Positions 9,504 through 17,773 of a stretch of DNA of 64,000 bases are shown here, in pieces. The stretch is from Halioxenophilus aromaticivorans (GTDB lineage: Bacteria; Pseudomonadota; Gammaproteobacteria; Pseudomonadales; Cellvibrionaceae). Each line of letters starts with the position of its first letter. Position 1 is the first letter of the stretch. The stretch spans positions 1,178,001 through 1,242,000 of the forward strand of contig NZ_AP031496.1 in the NCBI RefSeq assembly GCF_042850945.1, written 5' to 3'. The notes under the pieces are model-generated. The model was not told the origin of the DNA, made no database searches, and saw only the letters and a program-made list of their open reading frames with translations. A program made the position numbers and the translations under genes.

Positions 9504-9962
9504 ATGATAAAAATGATTTTTCCCCTGTTGGCGATATTGACCCTGCAGGCATGTACCGTGACTAAGAGTCAGCAGTTAGTAAATTACGCCGGTGAGATCA
9601 GCGAGTGTAAGTCTACTGTTGAGGGACTGCCTGCCTTTGACCCTGGGGCACATATCACCGCCAATCGGAATCTGCGTATTGTCTGTGAAAGTCGCGCTAA
9701 AACGGGATGGTATCCTGCCGAGAATGCAGGACGAGTGGTAATCACTACTATTCAGGCTGGTGAACGAGTGGTCGTGCAGTCGGTGGGTGAATCAGTGGTT
9801 AGCGTTCGTGCGCAGGATATCATTCTTAGTATTGATGGCGAGGCAGTGAATAATGCTGAGGAGGCTAAAAAGTACCTTTTCGGTAAGGTTGGATCACCGG
9901 TAAATATTACGGTGTTGCGGGATAATAAAGCGGTTATAGTCACTGAGCATCGGTCAAAATAA
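9504..9962 (+). CDS. Small PDZ-domain lipoprotein
   Basis: The 152-residue product has a signal sequence MIKMIFPLLAILTLQAC whose LQAC is a lipobox, so the cysteine is probably lipidated and the protein membrane-anchored. The C-terminal half (about residues 78-148) contains VSVRAQDIILSIDGEAVNN and GSPVNITVLRD, a PDZ ligand-binding fold as in periplasmic proteases and secretion proteins. No protease domain is present. ATG 9504 is chosen because GGAGG lies five bases upstream; a TTG 12 bases earlier would overlap this ribosome site. The gene is separated from the PHP-ATPase gene by about 190 bp with a hairpin, so it is probably transcribed independently. The ligand is unknown. Confidence 0.82.
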   Translation: MIKMIFPLLAILTLQACTVTKSQQLVNYAGEISECKSTVEGLPAFDPGAHITANRNLRIVCESRAKTGWYPAENAGRVVITTIQAGERVVVQSVGESVVSVRAQDIILSIDGEAVNNAEEAKKYLFGKVGSPVNITVLRDNKAVIVTEHRSK

Positions 9963-10093
9963 TCGCGGTTGGCATTTAAGAAATAGTAGAACGTGCAATC
10001 TAGGTGCCGACAAAACCGACATGGCTACGGGTAGTAAAGATAATGTCGGTGTTGTCGGTATAGCGATTGCGTTCTTGTCAGATCCCACTGCTG

Positions 10094-10103
10094 CCCCCCC
10101 CCC
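10094..10103. repeat. Ten-base C tract
   Basis: Ten consecutive C residues lie about 15 bases past the stop codon of the DUF3987 gene. The tract is outside any recognised coding region and may be a sequencing or replication slippage site. Confidence 0.8.
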
Positions 10104-10117
10104 ATAGTAACTCTGGA

Positions 10118-11581
10118 TTAATCTTCCAATATGGCTGGGTTTTTATAATAGTATTTACCTATCAGGTGTAGGTGGTGATGCTGGCATAGCTGCGATAGGG
10201 CATTCGCTCTGGCTTCAGAGGTTCTCAGACCAGACCAATCTTTATTCCGAATATCGCTGGCCGTGAACGGGTTGGGAAGTTTGGCCAGTTTGCTGCTTAG
10301 TGATCTGGCTTCGTAGAGTGGATCGTCTAATAGGCCATATACGCGCCTAGCATGACTCTCCAGGTACTTGCACCAAGCGACCGCCATTGCTGCTGATTGC
10401 TCGCTTATCTCAGTAGCCTCTTGGTTCTCCACTAATTGGATGATTAGCGCTAGGCTTGGCATGAGGCTCGGGTATTTATTCAGGTGGGCCTCTATATGTT
10501 CATTATGACAATCGATTCGACATCGCTCCATCAGTTTGATGTACCACCCATCAAAAACCCATTGCGCTTCTTCTGAGAATCGAAGAGCTGGTATTTCATC
10601 ATCGCTGTCTGGTAGCATCGCAAGTCGATTGAATACACCTTCGGCTCGGATTTTGGCTTCTGCATCTGGGGCTCGATCAACATGTTTGAATGGAGGCGGA
10701 TCAGGCCAGACCATTAGTTGCAATCGTTGTATCAGGCCGTCGTCCCCAGTTCCATCATGTAAGGCTTCAATGTATCCTCGTAGTTTACCCGGTTGAATAC
10801 CACCCAGCAGCGATAGGGTAATACTTGGGATGTGTACAGTGCCCCGGCCTATACGGTCGAAGGTGAAATCACCAGAACCATTAAATGCTTCGAGATAAAA
10901 GGCCCTCTCTTGTGCTTTATCCTCTCTGTCTAGCATTTTTAGCAAGCCCGTTAGTTCATCCCTGAAGAATAATATCCCCATTGGGTTTTCTGACAGTATT
11001 TCACCGAGTTTTTCAACAGTCACATCATTGATTAGAAATCGCTTTATAGTTGGCGGCGTTGTATCGATAACAGATAGGAAAGACAGGCGGGCATCATCGA
11101 TATCCCCCTTTTTTACTTTGGAACGGGCCTCTTTATTCGCTAGGTCTTTTTGAATTTTGGCTATTTCGACATCAGCTTCGTAATATCGGCATTCTGATTC
11201 AAAATCAAGGTTTGCTTCCTTTGCTAGCTGTTTAATAGGTTTGATAGCTTCGGAAAGCGATGGGGTTTTCTTGGCTGAAGGTCTACCTATAACAGCACCC
11301 CAGAGGTTTGGTATAACTAGCCAGTCATCAAACCTCTTGGGGTGCACTCCAATTTTTCTTCCTATAAGAGAGGCTAGACAACATACAGTTCCAATCGCTA
11401 CGTAATCAGGTTGCTGTCCATCCATACGCTCAGCGATGTCGAGTACCCAGTCCCTAATAGCTTCTGGCAATAGATTTATATCGAATTTTTCAACTGGAAA
11501 TAACTCAGTCGTTAAAGGTAGTGGCTTTTGCCATACGATATAGGCGTTGCCGATATGTAATTGGTGTTTGGTTGTTGTCAT
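10118..11581 (-). CDS. DUF3987 (YfjI-like) protein
   Basis: The product is 487 residues from ATG 11581; a TTG 21 codons upstream is less likely. The N-terminal part has LPEAIRDWVLDIAERM and then VIGRPSAKKTPSLSEAIKP, the P-loop-like GxPSxKKTP motif seen in DUF3987 proteins. LFFRDELTGLL gives a Walker-B-like acidic stretch, and GGIQPGKL and HDGTGDDGLIQR are further typical blocks. DUF3987 proteins resemble primase-helicase ATPases and are common in prophages, plasmids and genomic islands, where they are thought to act in element replication; the activity is not proven. No dedicated primase domain is visible. The gene diverges from a serine recombinase gene, supporting a mobile-element context. 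Confidence 0.8.
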   Translation of the reverse strand: MTTTKHQLHIGNAYIVWQKPLPLTTELFPVEKFDINLLPEAIRDWVLDIAERMDGQQPDYVAIGTVCCLASLIGRKIGVHPKRFDDWLVIPNLWGAVIGRPSAKKTPSLSEAIKPIKQLAKEANLDFESECRYYEADVEIAKIQKDLANKEARSKVKKGDIDDARLSFLSVIDTTPPTIKRFLINDVTVEKLGEILSENPMGILFFRDELTGLLKMLDREDKAQERAFYLEAFNGSGDFTFDRIGRGTVHIPSITLSLLGGIQPGKLRGYIEALHDGTGDDGLIQRLQLMVWPDPPPFKHVDRAPDAEAKIRAEGVFNRLAMLPDSDDEIPALRFSEEAQWVFDGWYIKLMERCRIDCHNEHIEAHLNKYPSLMPSLALIIQLVENQEATEISEQSAAMAVAWCKYLESHARRVYGLLDDPLYEARSLSSKLAKLPNPFTASDIRNKDWSGLRTSEARANALSQLCQHHHLHLIGKYYYKNPAILED

Positions 11582-11744
11582 CTCTACTTCAATCTCTCTG
11601 TGGGCTCGAATTGAAGAGAATCTTAATATCGGCTGGCTAATCAAATGGTTCTTGAAACTTAGAAAAAGGGAGGGTAAAAGAAACTTTTACATAACAATTT
11701 TATTATTTTGGCATGAGATGGTCGTATCAAAACGTATGCTGGTC

Positions 11745-11837
11745 GAGACGCCTGGGGTGAGACGGTATTCTCGTCTCAATAGGGTTTGGAGTTGCAAATT
11801 TATACGGTGCGGTAATATCTCTAGACATTTTGAGACG
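11745..11837. promoter_or_regulatory. Cluster of GAGACG repeats with a 7-bp inverted repeat, possible recombinase site or operator
   Basis: GAGACG occurs at 11745-11750, 11759-11764 and 11832-11837, and its complement CGTCTC at 11772-11777. The middle pair forms the perfect inverted repeat TGAGACG (11758-11764) / CGTCTCA (11772-11778) with a 7-base spacer. The cluster fills the spacer between the divergent DUF3987 and recombinase genes and reaches to 14 bases before the recombinase start. This is where a res-type crossover site or autoregulatory operator would be expected. Function is inferred. Confidence 0.5.
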
Positions 11838-11850
11838 TTTGGAGATTTTT

Positions 11851-12402
11851 ATGGCTGTATATGGATACGCGAGAGTCAGCTCAGTTGGCCAGAGTTTAGA
11901 AATTCAACAAGAAGCATTGGCAAGAGCTGGGTGCTCTGTAATTAGATCGGAAAAGGTGTCCGGTACCTCCAGGCAAGGCCGGGAAGAATTGGAGAGGTTG
12001 CTCGAATTCGTTACCGAAGGGGATATTCTAGTTGTTACGCGCATCGATAGGCTCGCACGTAGTATGCGCGACTTACAGGATATTTTTCACGAGCTTAAAT
12101 CGCGTGGTGCTTGTCTTCGAGCTACTGAACAATCGATTGATACCAGTTCACCGGAAGGCAAAGCATTTGCCGATATTTTAGGGGTTTTCTCCGAGTTTGA
12201 GACTGCACTGAGAAAGGAGCGTCAGATGGAAGGGATCGCTAAGGCGAAAGCTGAAGGCAGGTACTTAGGCCGCAAGGCGACAGCCAGGGCTAAATCTGAG
12301 CAGGTTTTGAATATGCGACAAGAAGGTATTGGTCCGACAGCGATAGCTCGGCAATTGGGAATAAGCAGAGCTTCTGTGTACCGAATTATTGGAAAAAAAT
12401 GA
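11851..12402 (+). CDS. Serine recombinase (resolvase/invertase family)
   Basis: The 183-residue product begins MAVYGYARVSS, the classic YxRVS motif with catalytic Ser10 and nearby Arg8. Further resolvase blocks are GDILVVTRIDRLARS and FADILGVFSEFETALRKERQ, the latter containing the usual E-x(n)-R region before the E helix. The C terminus SEQVLNMRQEGIGPTAIARQ...ISRASVYRII is the helix-turn-helix that binds the crossover site. ATG 11851 is chosen because GGAG lies upstream and the protein then starts at the conserved strand. Size fits Tn3-type resolvases and Hin/Gin invertases. No transposase of the Tn3 class is visible nearby, so it may be an island-borne resolvase. Confidence 0.93.
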   Translation: MAVYGYARVSSVGQSLEIQQEALARAGCSVIRSEKVSGTSRQGREELERLLEFVTEGDILVVTRIDRLARSMRDLQDIFHELKSRGACLRATEQSIDTSSPEGKAFADILGVFSEFETALRKERQMEGIAKAKAEGRYLGRKATARAKSEQVLNMRQEGIGPTAIARQLGISRASVYRIIGKK

Positions 12403-12407
12403 TTTTT

Positions 12408-12476
12408 ACCTACATGGTATGTCCTGTTTTGACAGCGATGAGCCATGTAGGTGTCAGTTTATCTGTTATCGCTGTC
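12408..12476. repeat. Two interleaved inverted repeats downstream of the recombinase
   Basis: Arm A ACCTACATGG (12408-12417) pairs with A' CCATGTAGGT (12443-12452). Arm B GACAGCGAT (12431-12439) pairs with B' ATCGCTGTC (12468-12476). Both are exact, and the order A-B-A'-B' is interleaved rather than nested, so in RNA it would form a pseudoknot and in DNA two alternative cruciforms. A' starts 41 bases after the recombinase stop. It could be a recombination site, a plasmid-type origin or termination structure, or a regulatory RNA element. The pattern is seen directly; function is unknown. Confidence 0.7.
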
Positions 12477-12590
12477 GTGACGTGACGCTGTAACGATAAG
12501 ACGCTGCAATCGCTTTTTGAAAGGCAGTTCTCCACAGATAGCTTGCAGTTTTGGTCTCGTTGCTATGATCACTATTTTGTTGAGGTGATC

Positions 12591-13328
12591 ATGACAGAAT
12601 GGTTTAACGCTAAAATATCTGCTTTTGGCCTGCTGCCTGAAGTTACTATCGAATACCGACTTCACCAGACTGCGCTTCACGAATATTGTATTATTCGGGA
12701 GTTGCAGCCTGATTCCATCGCTTCCAGTATTATCGCTGTCTTTGTCGATATACCGTGGCAGTCACAAACCCGGCTCCGGCGCAGGGTATATGTTTGTCAG
12801 TTCCATCAAAATTCTTCCAGCCGTTCTCAGGCTGTTCTCTATCCGGTGTTTCAGGGGGAAGAGATTGCCGGTGTGCGGTTGCTGCCTGTTCCCCCGAATA
12901 TTCAGAAGCTTCTTGAGCTCCCCATTGACCAAACAAGTCATCCTCAAGCCTCAGAAAATACTTCTTTTAGGGCTGTTGATATTCCTTCTATTGGGCACAT
13001 ACCGGGTGGTAGTTACTCAATTGCTGAGGCGAAAAATGATTTTTTCTGTTGGAGTATTTTGTTGGTTGACTCGTCGAATGGCTTGGAATGGCAAGAGTCG
13101 CTATGGGCAATATTCAATGAGTTGCGTGAATCTGCTCTTAAGAAATTCAACATTCAGAGCGAGCGTTGGCGCATGGCTGTAGCTGACGGCTCAGAGAATA
13201 GTATTTTTGAAATTCGGCCGGTTTGGAAGGATGGGGCGTTAGTTCTCTTAGAGCGGCACTCACTGCCATCTGAGATTGAGCGTTGGATTGATGAGAAGGT
13301 CGAACTGTTCGAAGTCGCTGAGTTATAG
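12591..13328 (+). CDS. Unknown 245-residue protein of the island
   Basis: The protein begins MTEWFNAKISAFGLLPEVTI, preceded by GAGGTG at good spacing, so ATG 12591 is preferred over in-frame codons upstream. I do not recognise the family. It is predicted cytoplasmic, without signal peptide or membrane helices. The sequence has a mid-region rich in prolines (LLPVPPNIQKLLELP) and a C-terminal acidic end (IDEKVELFEVAEL). A pattern of aromatic and hydrophobic residues suggests a compact beta-rich fold. It is the last gene of the AT-richer segment and converges with an AraC gene that looks chromosomal, so it may mark the island's right side. Confidence 0.75.
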   Translation: MTEWFNAKISAFGLLPEVTIEYRLHQTALHEYCIIRELQPDSIASSIIAVFVDIPWQSQTRLRRRVYVCQFHQNSSSRSQAVLYPVFQGEEIAGVRLLPVPPNIQKLLELPIDQTSHPQASENTSFRAVDIPSIGHIPGGSYSIAEAKNDFFCWSILLVDSSNGLEWQESLWAIFNELRESALKKFNIQSERWRMAVADGSENSIFEIRPVWKDGALVLLERHSLPSEIERWIDEKVELFEVAEL

Positions 13329-13496
13329 CCTGGTGTTGTAGGGGGAGTGAGGAATTAATAAAGTATAGAAAGAGTGGCCTTGGGGCAACCCAGGCTAATA
13401 AAACCGACTTTTTTGGTATCCATAAATGGCGCCTATAGTGTTGCTGTAGCAGCCCGGGCCGCCGCAAAAGCGCGCATTGTACAGAGATTAGCCGGG

Positions 13497-14498
13497 CTAA
13501 GCACCTGCCGGCTGTGCCCTTACCTTGGGGAGCACCTTGAGAGTGGCTTCGGGGTTGGTTTTGAGCGTGGTCTTTAGCGTGGACTCGGTGGCGATGGGTG
13601 ATTTAGGGCTTAAGGTGGTACCTAAGCCATGGGCTTGCTGGTAGCGCTGAACGTATTTGCCAAGCATGGAATCGCTCTGCGCCCGACGCTGCAAGGCGGC
13701 CAGGGTATCTTGGCCCAGTTTAACTTCCAGGAAGGGCGGGTGCAGAAACTCCGATGAGGGCGGCACGCCAAACACATCGCTAAAGCAGCGCGAGAAATGC
13801 GCCGTGCTGGAAAACCCCGTGCTCAGAGCCGCCTGGGTAACCGAATAGCCCAACGTGATGTACAGCAGGCCGACGTGCACTCGGAAATGAATGCGGAAGC
13901 GGGTAAGGGGAATGCCCATTTGTTGGCGAAACAGCTTTACCAACCGGGACTCGGACATATTCAGGCTTTTGGCCAAATCGGCATTCACCAAGTTTTCGCG
14001 AATATTATCTTCAATACAGGCTTTAACCGATTCGATGCGTGGGTCGATGCGTTGGAAGCGGGTTTGCTTTAAATGCTTGGCAATGATGAGGTCGTCGAGC
14101 ACCTGGGCGGTGTCATCGGTGGCTAGGTCTTCGTCAAAAACACGGTTGAGCTGCCGGATGATTTCGGTTTCGTTCTGGTGATTAAAATAATCGCCGTTGA
14201 CCTCAAGCTGCATTTGGGAGCGCGTGGCGTAAAAATCCTGGGCGAGGGAGTTGAGGTGGCAGATGGCCAGCCGGCTCCAGTGGTTGGTTACGCTCATTTG
14301 TGGAATTTTAGCGCCAGCGCGCAGCAAACTGGTGCGGCAATGGACATCGGGGTGATTGGGGAAACTGCGGGTAATGTGCCCGTCCAGGCAGACGATCAGT
14401 TGATCGGAACCGGCGACAAAATCTTTGGCTTGCACTAATTGCGGGGTTAAGTACAGCGCTCTGTTGCGCCACAGGTACATTCGAGAAAAGCTGGCCAT
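13497..14498 (-). CDS. AraC-family transcriptional regulator
   Basis: The product is 333 residues from ATG 14498, with AGGAG seven bases upstream of the start. The N-terminal 150 residues form an unidentified sensing domain with AraC-like spacing. Two helix-turn-helix units occupy about residues 155-250: ADLAKSLNMSESRLVKLFRQ and the conserved second motif TQAALSTGFSSTAHFSRCFS followed by FGVPPSSE. After the DNA-binding domain an unusual tail of about 80 residues contains repeated TLK units (STLKTTLKTNPEATLKVLPK). Five tandem GCACCAG copies lie 16-50 bases upstream of the start and may affect expression. The regulated genes are not evident; the next upstream gene encodes a glycosyltransferase. 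Confidence 0.87.
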   Translation of the reverse strand: MASFSRMYLWRNRALYLTPQLVQAKDFVAGSDQLIVCLDGHITRSFPNHPDVHCRTSLLRAGAKIPQMSVTNHWSRLAICHLNSLAQDFYATRSQMQLEVNGDYFNHQNETEIIRQLNRVFDEDLATDDTAQVLDDLIIAKHLKQTRFQRIDPRIESVKACIEDNIRENLVNADLAKSLNMSESRLVKLFRQQMGIPLTRFRIHFRVHVGLLYITLGYSVTQAALSTGFSSTAHFSRCFSDVFGVPPSSEFLHPPFLEVKLGQDTLAALQRRAQSDSMLGKYVQRYQQAHGLGTTLSPKSPIATESTLKTTLKTNPEATLKVLPKVRAQPAGA

Positions 14499-14513
14499 GG
14501 AATTGCTCCTTGT

Positions 14514-14548
14514 GCACCAGGCACCAGGCACCAGGCACCAGGCACCAG
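14514..14548. repeat. Tandem repeat, five exact copies of GCACCAG
   Basis: Five perfect 7-bp units run end to end immediately upstream of the ribosome binding site of the AraC-family gene. Such short repeats can change copy number by slippage. Here a change would alter the leader or promoter spacing rather than the coding frame. Confidence 0.92.
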
Positions 14549-14807
14549 CGCCAAGCCACGCTCGCACCTTTGGTTTGGTGTCGATATTTATTGTTGTGTG
14601 GCGGAGATTCGTTTTAAACGAACGTTAAATCATAAACTAACTGGCGGTTATTTTGTGGCCTTGCTCAGTGACCATATCGACCAACTTCGGTGGCAAATAC
14701 AGTGCCGAGCTGGATTCGAGTCAAGTAGGGAGTTGCGGGGAAAGAACTAGAGAGACAGAAAATCCAGGCAAGGGCGCCGGCCACGGATCGCAGCCGGCAT
14801 AATGCTG
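14549..14807. other. Intergenic region upstream of the AraC gene
   Basis: Together with the tandem repeat this is about 310 bp between the AraC start and the stop of the glycosyltransferase gene, both on the minus strand. It should hold the AraC promoter. I see no RNA gene, strong terminator or additional ORF with a ribosome site. Confidence 0.6.
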
Positions 14808-16013
14808 CTAGCGCTGCACCTGTTGTTCAAAGGCCTGTTTTAAATTGGCAGCCAAACCGTTGACATCGTGCATGGCTTCTACCCGGCGGCGGCCTTCTTC
14901 ACCCATGGCTTTGAGCTGCTCTGGGCTGGTGCTGAGTAAGTCATCCAGTGTTTGGGTTAATCGCTCCACCGAGCCGGCAGGGGTGACCCAACCGCAGGTT
15001 TCGTCGATCAGTTCGGGAATGCCGGCAATGTAGGTGGCCATCACCGGCCGTGCGCGGGCAAAAGATTCCATAAACACAATGGGTAGGCCCTCGGCAAAGC
15101 TGGGCAATATCAGCGCCCGGCTAGCCCCGACAATATCACTGACCTGGGCATTGGTTTGCCAGCCGCGTAAATCGAAGTGTTTCTCTAGCCCCAAGGTTTT
15201 AATTTTGGATTCCAGTTTAGGGCGCATTTCGCCGTCACCAACAATAACGATTTTGACCTCGGGGTGTTTATCCACAATGGGAGCAATGGCATCCGGCAGC
15301 AGCATTTGGCCTTTTAAGCCGGACATCCTGGCCACGCACACCAGCTGGTAATTGTTTTCAAAGCTGTGATCTGAAGGCGTGAATTCCTCGGTGGCGATGC
15401 CGCAGCGCATCACTTTTATTTTGTCCCAGTTATCGAAGTTGCTGTAGCGTACCAATTGCGATTTACAAAAATCGGTAATGGCCACCACAAACGCCGCGTG
15501 CTCAATCTTTAACGCTGTGCTGTTGTGAACCGGCGCGTCCAATTCATCCGGGCCATGCACGGTAAAGCTGTAACTTGGGCCGCCAAGGGCGTGGCTGAGC
15601 ATGGCCACGGCGGCGGTGTTGGTGGAGTAGTGGGCGTGCAAATGGTCAATGCTCTGTGCGCGGTAGGCTTGGTAGAGGCAGCAGGCTTCGCCTAGGTAAG
15701 CCGCATGGTGTACCAGCTGGCCCTTGGCATTGCCAATTAATTTGGCCATAAGCTTCAGTGCCCGCCAAAAGGCCTTGGGGTTTTCGGTCAGGGTTTTGGC
15801 GGTATTGCGCAGCACCCCCTTGGTGTTGCCAGTCAGCAGATACTGAGTGTTCGCCTGCTCTTCGATGTCTGCGGGGTCTACCAGTTGGTCGGTCCATTTG
15901 CGAATAGCGAAGCGGGAAATATTAACCCCAAGTTTTTCCAGCGCGCGAATTTCACGGCGAATAAAGGTGGCGCTGGTCACTGGGTAGATATTGCTCAGAT
16001 AGGCGATTTTCAT
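14808..16013 (-). CDS. GT4-family glycosyltransferase
   Basis: This 401-residue cytosolic or membrane-associated enzyme is predicted to transfer a sugar from a nucleotide donor with retention of configuration. The N-terminal Rossmann domain starts MKIAYLSNIYPVTSATFIRREI, close to WcaL-like exopolysaccharide transferases. DHLHAHYS and FTVHGPDELD are acceptor-side motifs. The C-terminal domain has the GT4 E-x7-E signature in PSFAEGLPIVFMES (E308 and E316), preceded by IVGDGEMRPKLE. It is divergent from a GT2 glycosyltransferase gene, so the pair probably contributes to a surface polysaccharide. The acceptor and sugar cannot be told from sequence. Confidence 0.9.
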   Translation of the reverse strand: MKIAYLSNIYPVTSATFIRREIRALEKLGVNISRFAIRKWTDQLVDPADIEEQANTQYLLTGNTKGVLRNTAKTLTENPKAFWRALKLMAKLIGNAKGQLVHHAAYLGEACCLYQAYRAQSIDHLHAHYSTNTAAVAMLSHALGGPSYSFTVHGPDELDAPVHNSTALKIEHAAFVVAITDFCKSQLVRYSNFDNWDKIKVMRCGIATEEFTPSDHSFENNYQLVCVARMSGLKGQMLLPDAIAPIVDKHPEVKIVIVGDGEMRPKLESKIKTLGLEKHFDLRGWQTNAQVSDIVGASRALILPSFAEGLPIVFMESFARARPVMATYIAGIPELIDETCGWVTPAGSVERLTQTLDDLLSTSPEQLKAMGEEGRRRVEAMHDVNGLAANLKQAFEQQVQR

Positions 16014-16344
16014 AGTGTGGGGGGCATACTCGATTTAAAGGTAAATTCTTAGCCGTAGGGCAATACCGGGATTGTGAACCGCATTTAAGCAGCTTTTGGG
16101 CAAAATGGGTTGCTCCATTGCTGAATTTGAGGGTTTAGTCTGGCCTTACGGGTTGCGAATAAGTATAACTGTTGCGCCGCCTGCGTGGCGGGTGGGCCGG
16201 CGCATTTTCAGTGCTTGTTATCGACCAGCGGTCGGATTGCCACCAAATAGGCTAGCGGTCAGGCTGGCGATACAGGGTTTACGCCTATTATTGGAAGCAG
16301 CGCCCCAAGTGTTTGTTTTACCAAATTAACGATAAGGAAATTCG
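16014..16344. other. Divergent promoter region between two glycosyltransferase genes
   Basis: About 330 bp separate the GT4 (minus) and GT2 (plus) starts. It should contain the promoters of both. I could not identify a convincing -35/-10 pair, hairpin or short gene. AAGGAAA just before 16345 serves as the GT2 ribosome site. Confidence 0.6.
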
Positions 16345-17514
16345 ATGATTGTAATAGCGCTGTGTTGGGTGGTTGTCTTGGTGGTATCCATCCCCCTAGC
16401 GATGTTTGTGGTGGAGTGTGTTGCCTCAGTATTTTACCGCCATCGTCACGTGCCGCCACAGGATGTGATTGCTGCCGTGTTGATCCCCGCCCACAACGAA
16501 GAATCCGGCCTGGCTGCAACCATTGCTGCCCTAACGCCGCAGTTGGGCGAAGACGACGTTATTGTGGTGGTGGCCGATAACTGCACCGATGGTACCGCTG
16601 ACATTGCCCGCCAAGCGGGTTGCGTGGTTTTGGAGCGGGCCGACGCCAGCAACCGTGGTAAAGGCTTTGCGTTGGCCTACGGGATTGATCATCTGCGTGA
16701 ATGCCCACCCCAGGTGGTTGTGATAGTGGACGCTGATTGCGAAGTGCTGCCGGGCACTTTGGCGCAACTGAAGGCAGCCGCGGTGGAATGTGATTACCCC
16801 ATCCAGGCCAATTACCTGTTAAAAGCACCACCGGGCGCGTCTTTACCCATTAAAGTGTCTGAGTTCGCTGTACTGGTAAAAAATGCGGTGCGTTGCCGAG
16901 GTGCCTCGGTGCTGAGCATACCCGTGCCATTGCTGGGCTCCGGTATGGCGTTTCCCTGGGCCGATATTGCCGATGTTTCCATTGCCTCGGGTGAAATTGT
17001 CGAAGATATGAAATTGGGTATTGAACTGGCCTGCGAAGAAAAGGGTGCGTTGTATCTTGACCACGCCCGGGTAGAAAGCCGATTACCCAGCACCAAGGAG
17101 GCCTTGGCCAAACAGCGAGAGCGCTGGGAACACGGCCACCTGGGCATGATACAAAAGTTCTCCCCGCCGGTGCTGAAGGCAGCTTGGAAACTGAAATCTC
17201 TGCCTTTGGTGGGTTTCTTTTTAGACCTCATTATTCCGCCGCTGTCACTTTTGTTGGTATTCACCGTAGCAGTGTTTTTAGCCTTTGTCGGTTTGGGGCT
17301 GTTAGTGGATGTAGGTTCTGCCATTTACTTAGTGAGTTTTATGTTCTGCGCCGTGGTGGCAACCGTGCTGGCAGTTTGGTGGGCCCAGGGACGGGATATT
17401 TTGGCTCCCAAAGAGTTAGCCGCCATGCCGCTTTATGTGTTGTCAAAATTCGGTATTTACACCGGGTTTATGAAGCGCAAGCAGACCGAGTGGCAGAGAA
17501 CGGATCGAGATTAA
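16345..17514 (+). CDS. Membrane GT2-family glycosyltransferase
   Basis: The 389-residue product has an N-terminal membrane helix (residues 3-28), a GT-A catalytic domain and two to three C-terminal helices (about 290-360), resembling processive or cellulose-synthase-like transferases. Key motifs are LIPAHNEE (nucleotide-sugar binding), VVVADNCTDGT, the metal-binding DAD (D129-x-D131), EDMKL as the likely catalytic acidic region, and QRERW (257-261), the QxxRW signature. AAGGAAA precedes the start. It faces the GT4 gene and probably acts at the inner membrane in polysaccharide assembly. Confidence 0.9.
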   Translation: MIVIALCWVVVLVVSIPLAMFVVECVASVFYRHRHVPPQDVIAAVLIPAHNEESGLAATIAALTPQLGEDDVIVVVADNCTDGTADIARQAGCVVLERADASNRGKGFALAYGIDHLRECPPQVVVIVDADCEVLPGTLAQLKAAAVECDYPIQANYLLKAPPGASLPIKVSEFAVLVKNAVRCRGASVLSIPVPLLGSGMAFPWADIADVSIASGEIVEDMKLGIELACEEKGALYLDHARVESRLPSTKEALAKQRERWEHGHLGMIQKFSPPVLKAAWKLKSLPLVGFFLDLIIPPLSLLLVFTVAVFLAFVGLGLLVDVGSAIYLVSFMFCAVVATVLAVWWAQGRDILAPKELAAMPLYVLSKFGIYTGFMKRKQTEWQRTDRD

Positions 17515-17528
17515 TACCTAAGTAAATA

Positions 17529-17565
17529 GGCCTGGCGCAGAGGGCTGACTCCGTCTGCGCCGGCC
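17529..17565. terminator. Inverted repeat after the GT2 gene, possible terminator
   Basis: GGCGCAGA (17534-17541) pairs with TCTGCGCC (17554-17561), with flanking GGCC on both sides, starting 15 bases after the GT2 stop. There is no following T-run, so termination would not be typical intrinsic type. Confidence 0.5.
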
Positions 17566-17773
17566 AAACATCCTCAACCAAGCTCTACCTACCGTCGGCC
17601 ACAAAGCACCAGCCCAAAAACACCAACCCCAAACGACGCCAATAGCGCGCGGCCCTGCGTCTGTTCTCCCAAACAAGAAAACACTACGTGGGTTTAGTCC
17701 CTGCACGTCTTAGTGGTCAGCTATCTTTCGTTATCAGCAATCTATTGTTATTAGCCCAACCGAGGAGTATGTA

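Noticed and set aside
12625..13182. 185-codon frame overlapping the 245-residue unknown gene
   Set aside because: The alternative frame has a worse start context and repetitive L/S/C content; ATG 12591 has a proper ribosome site.
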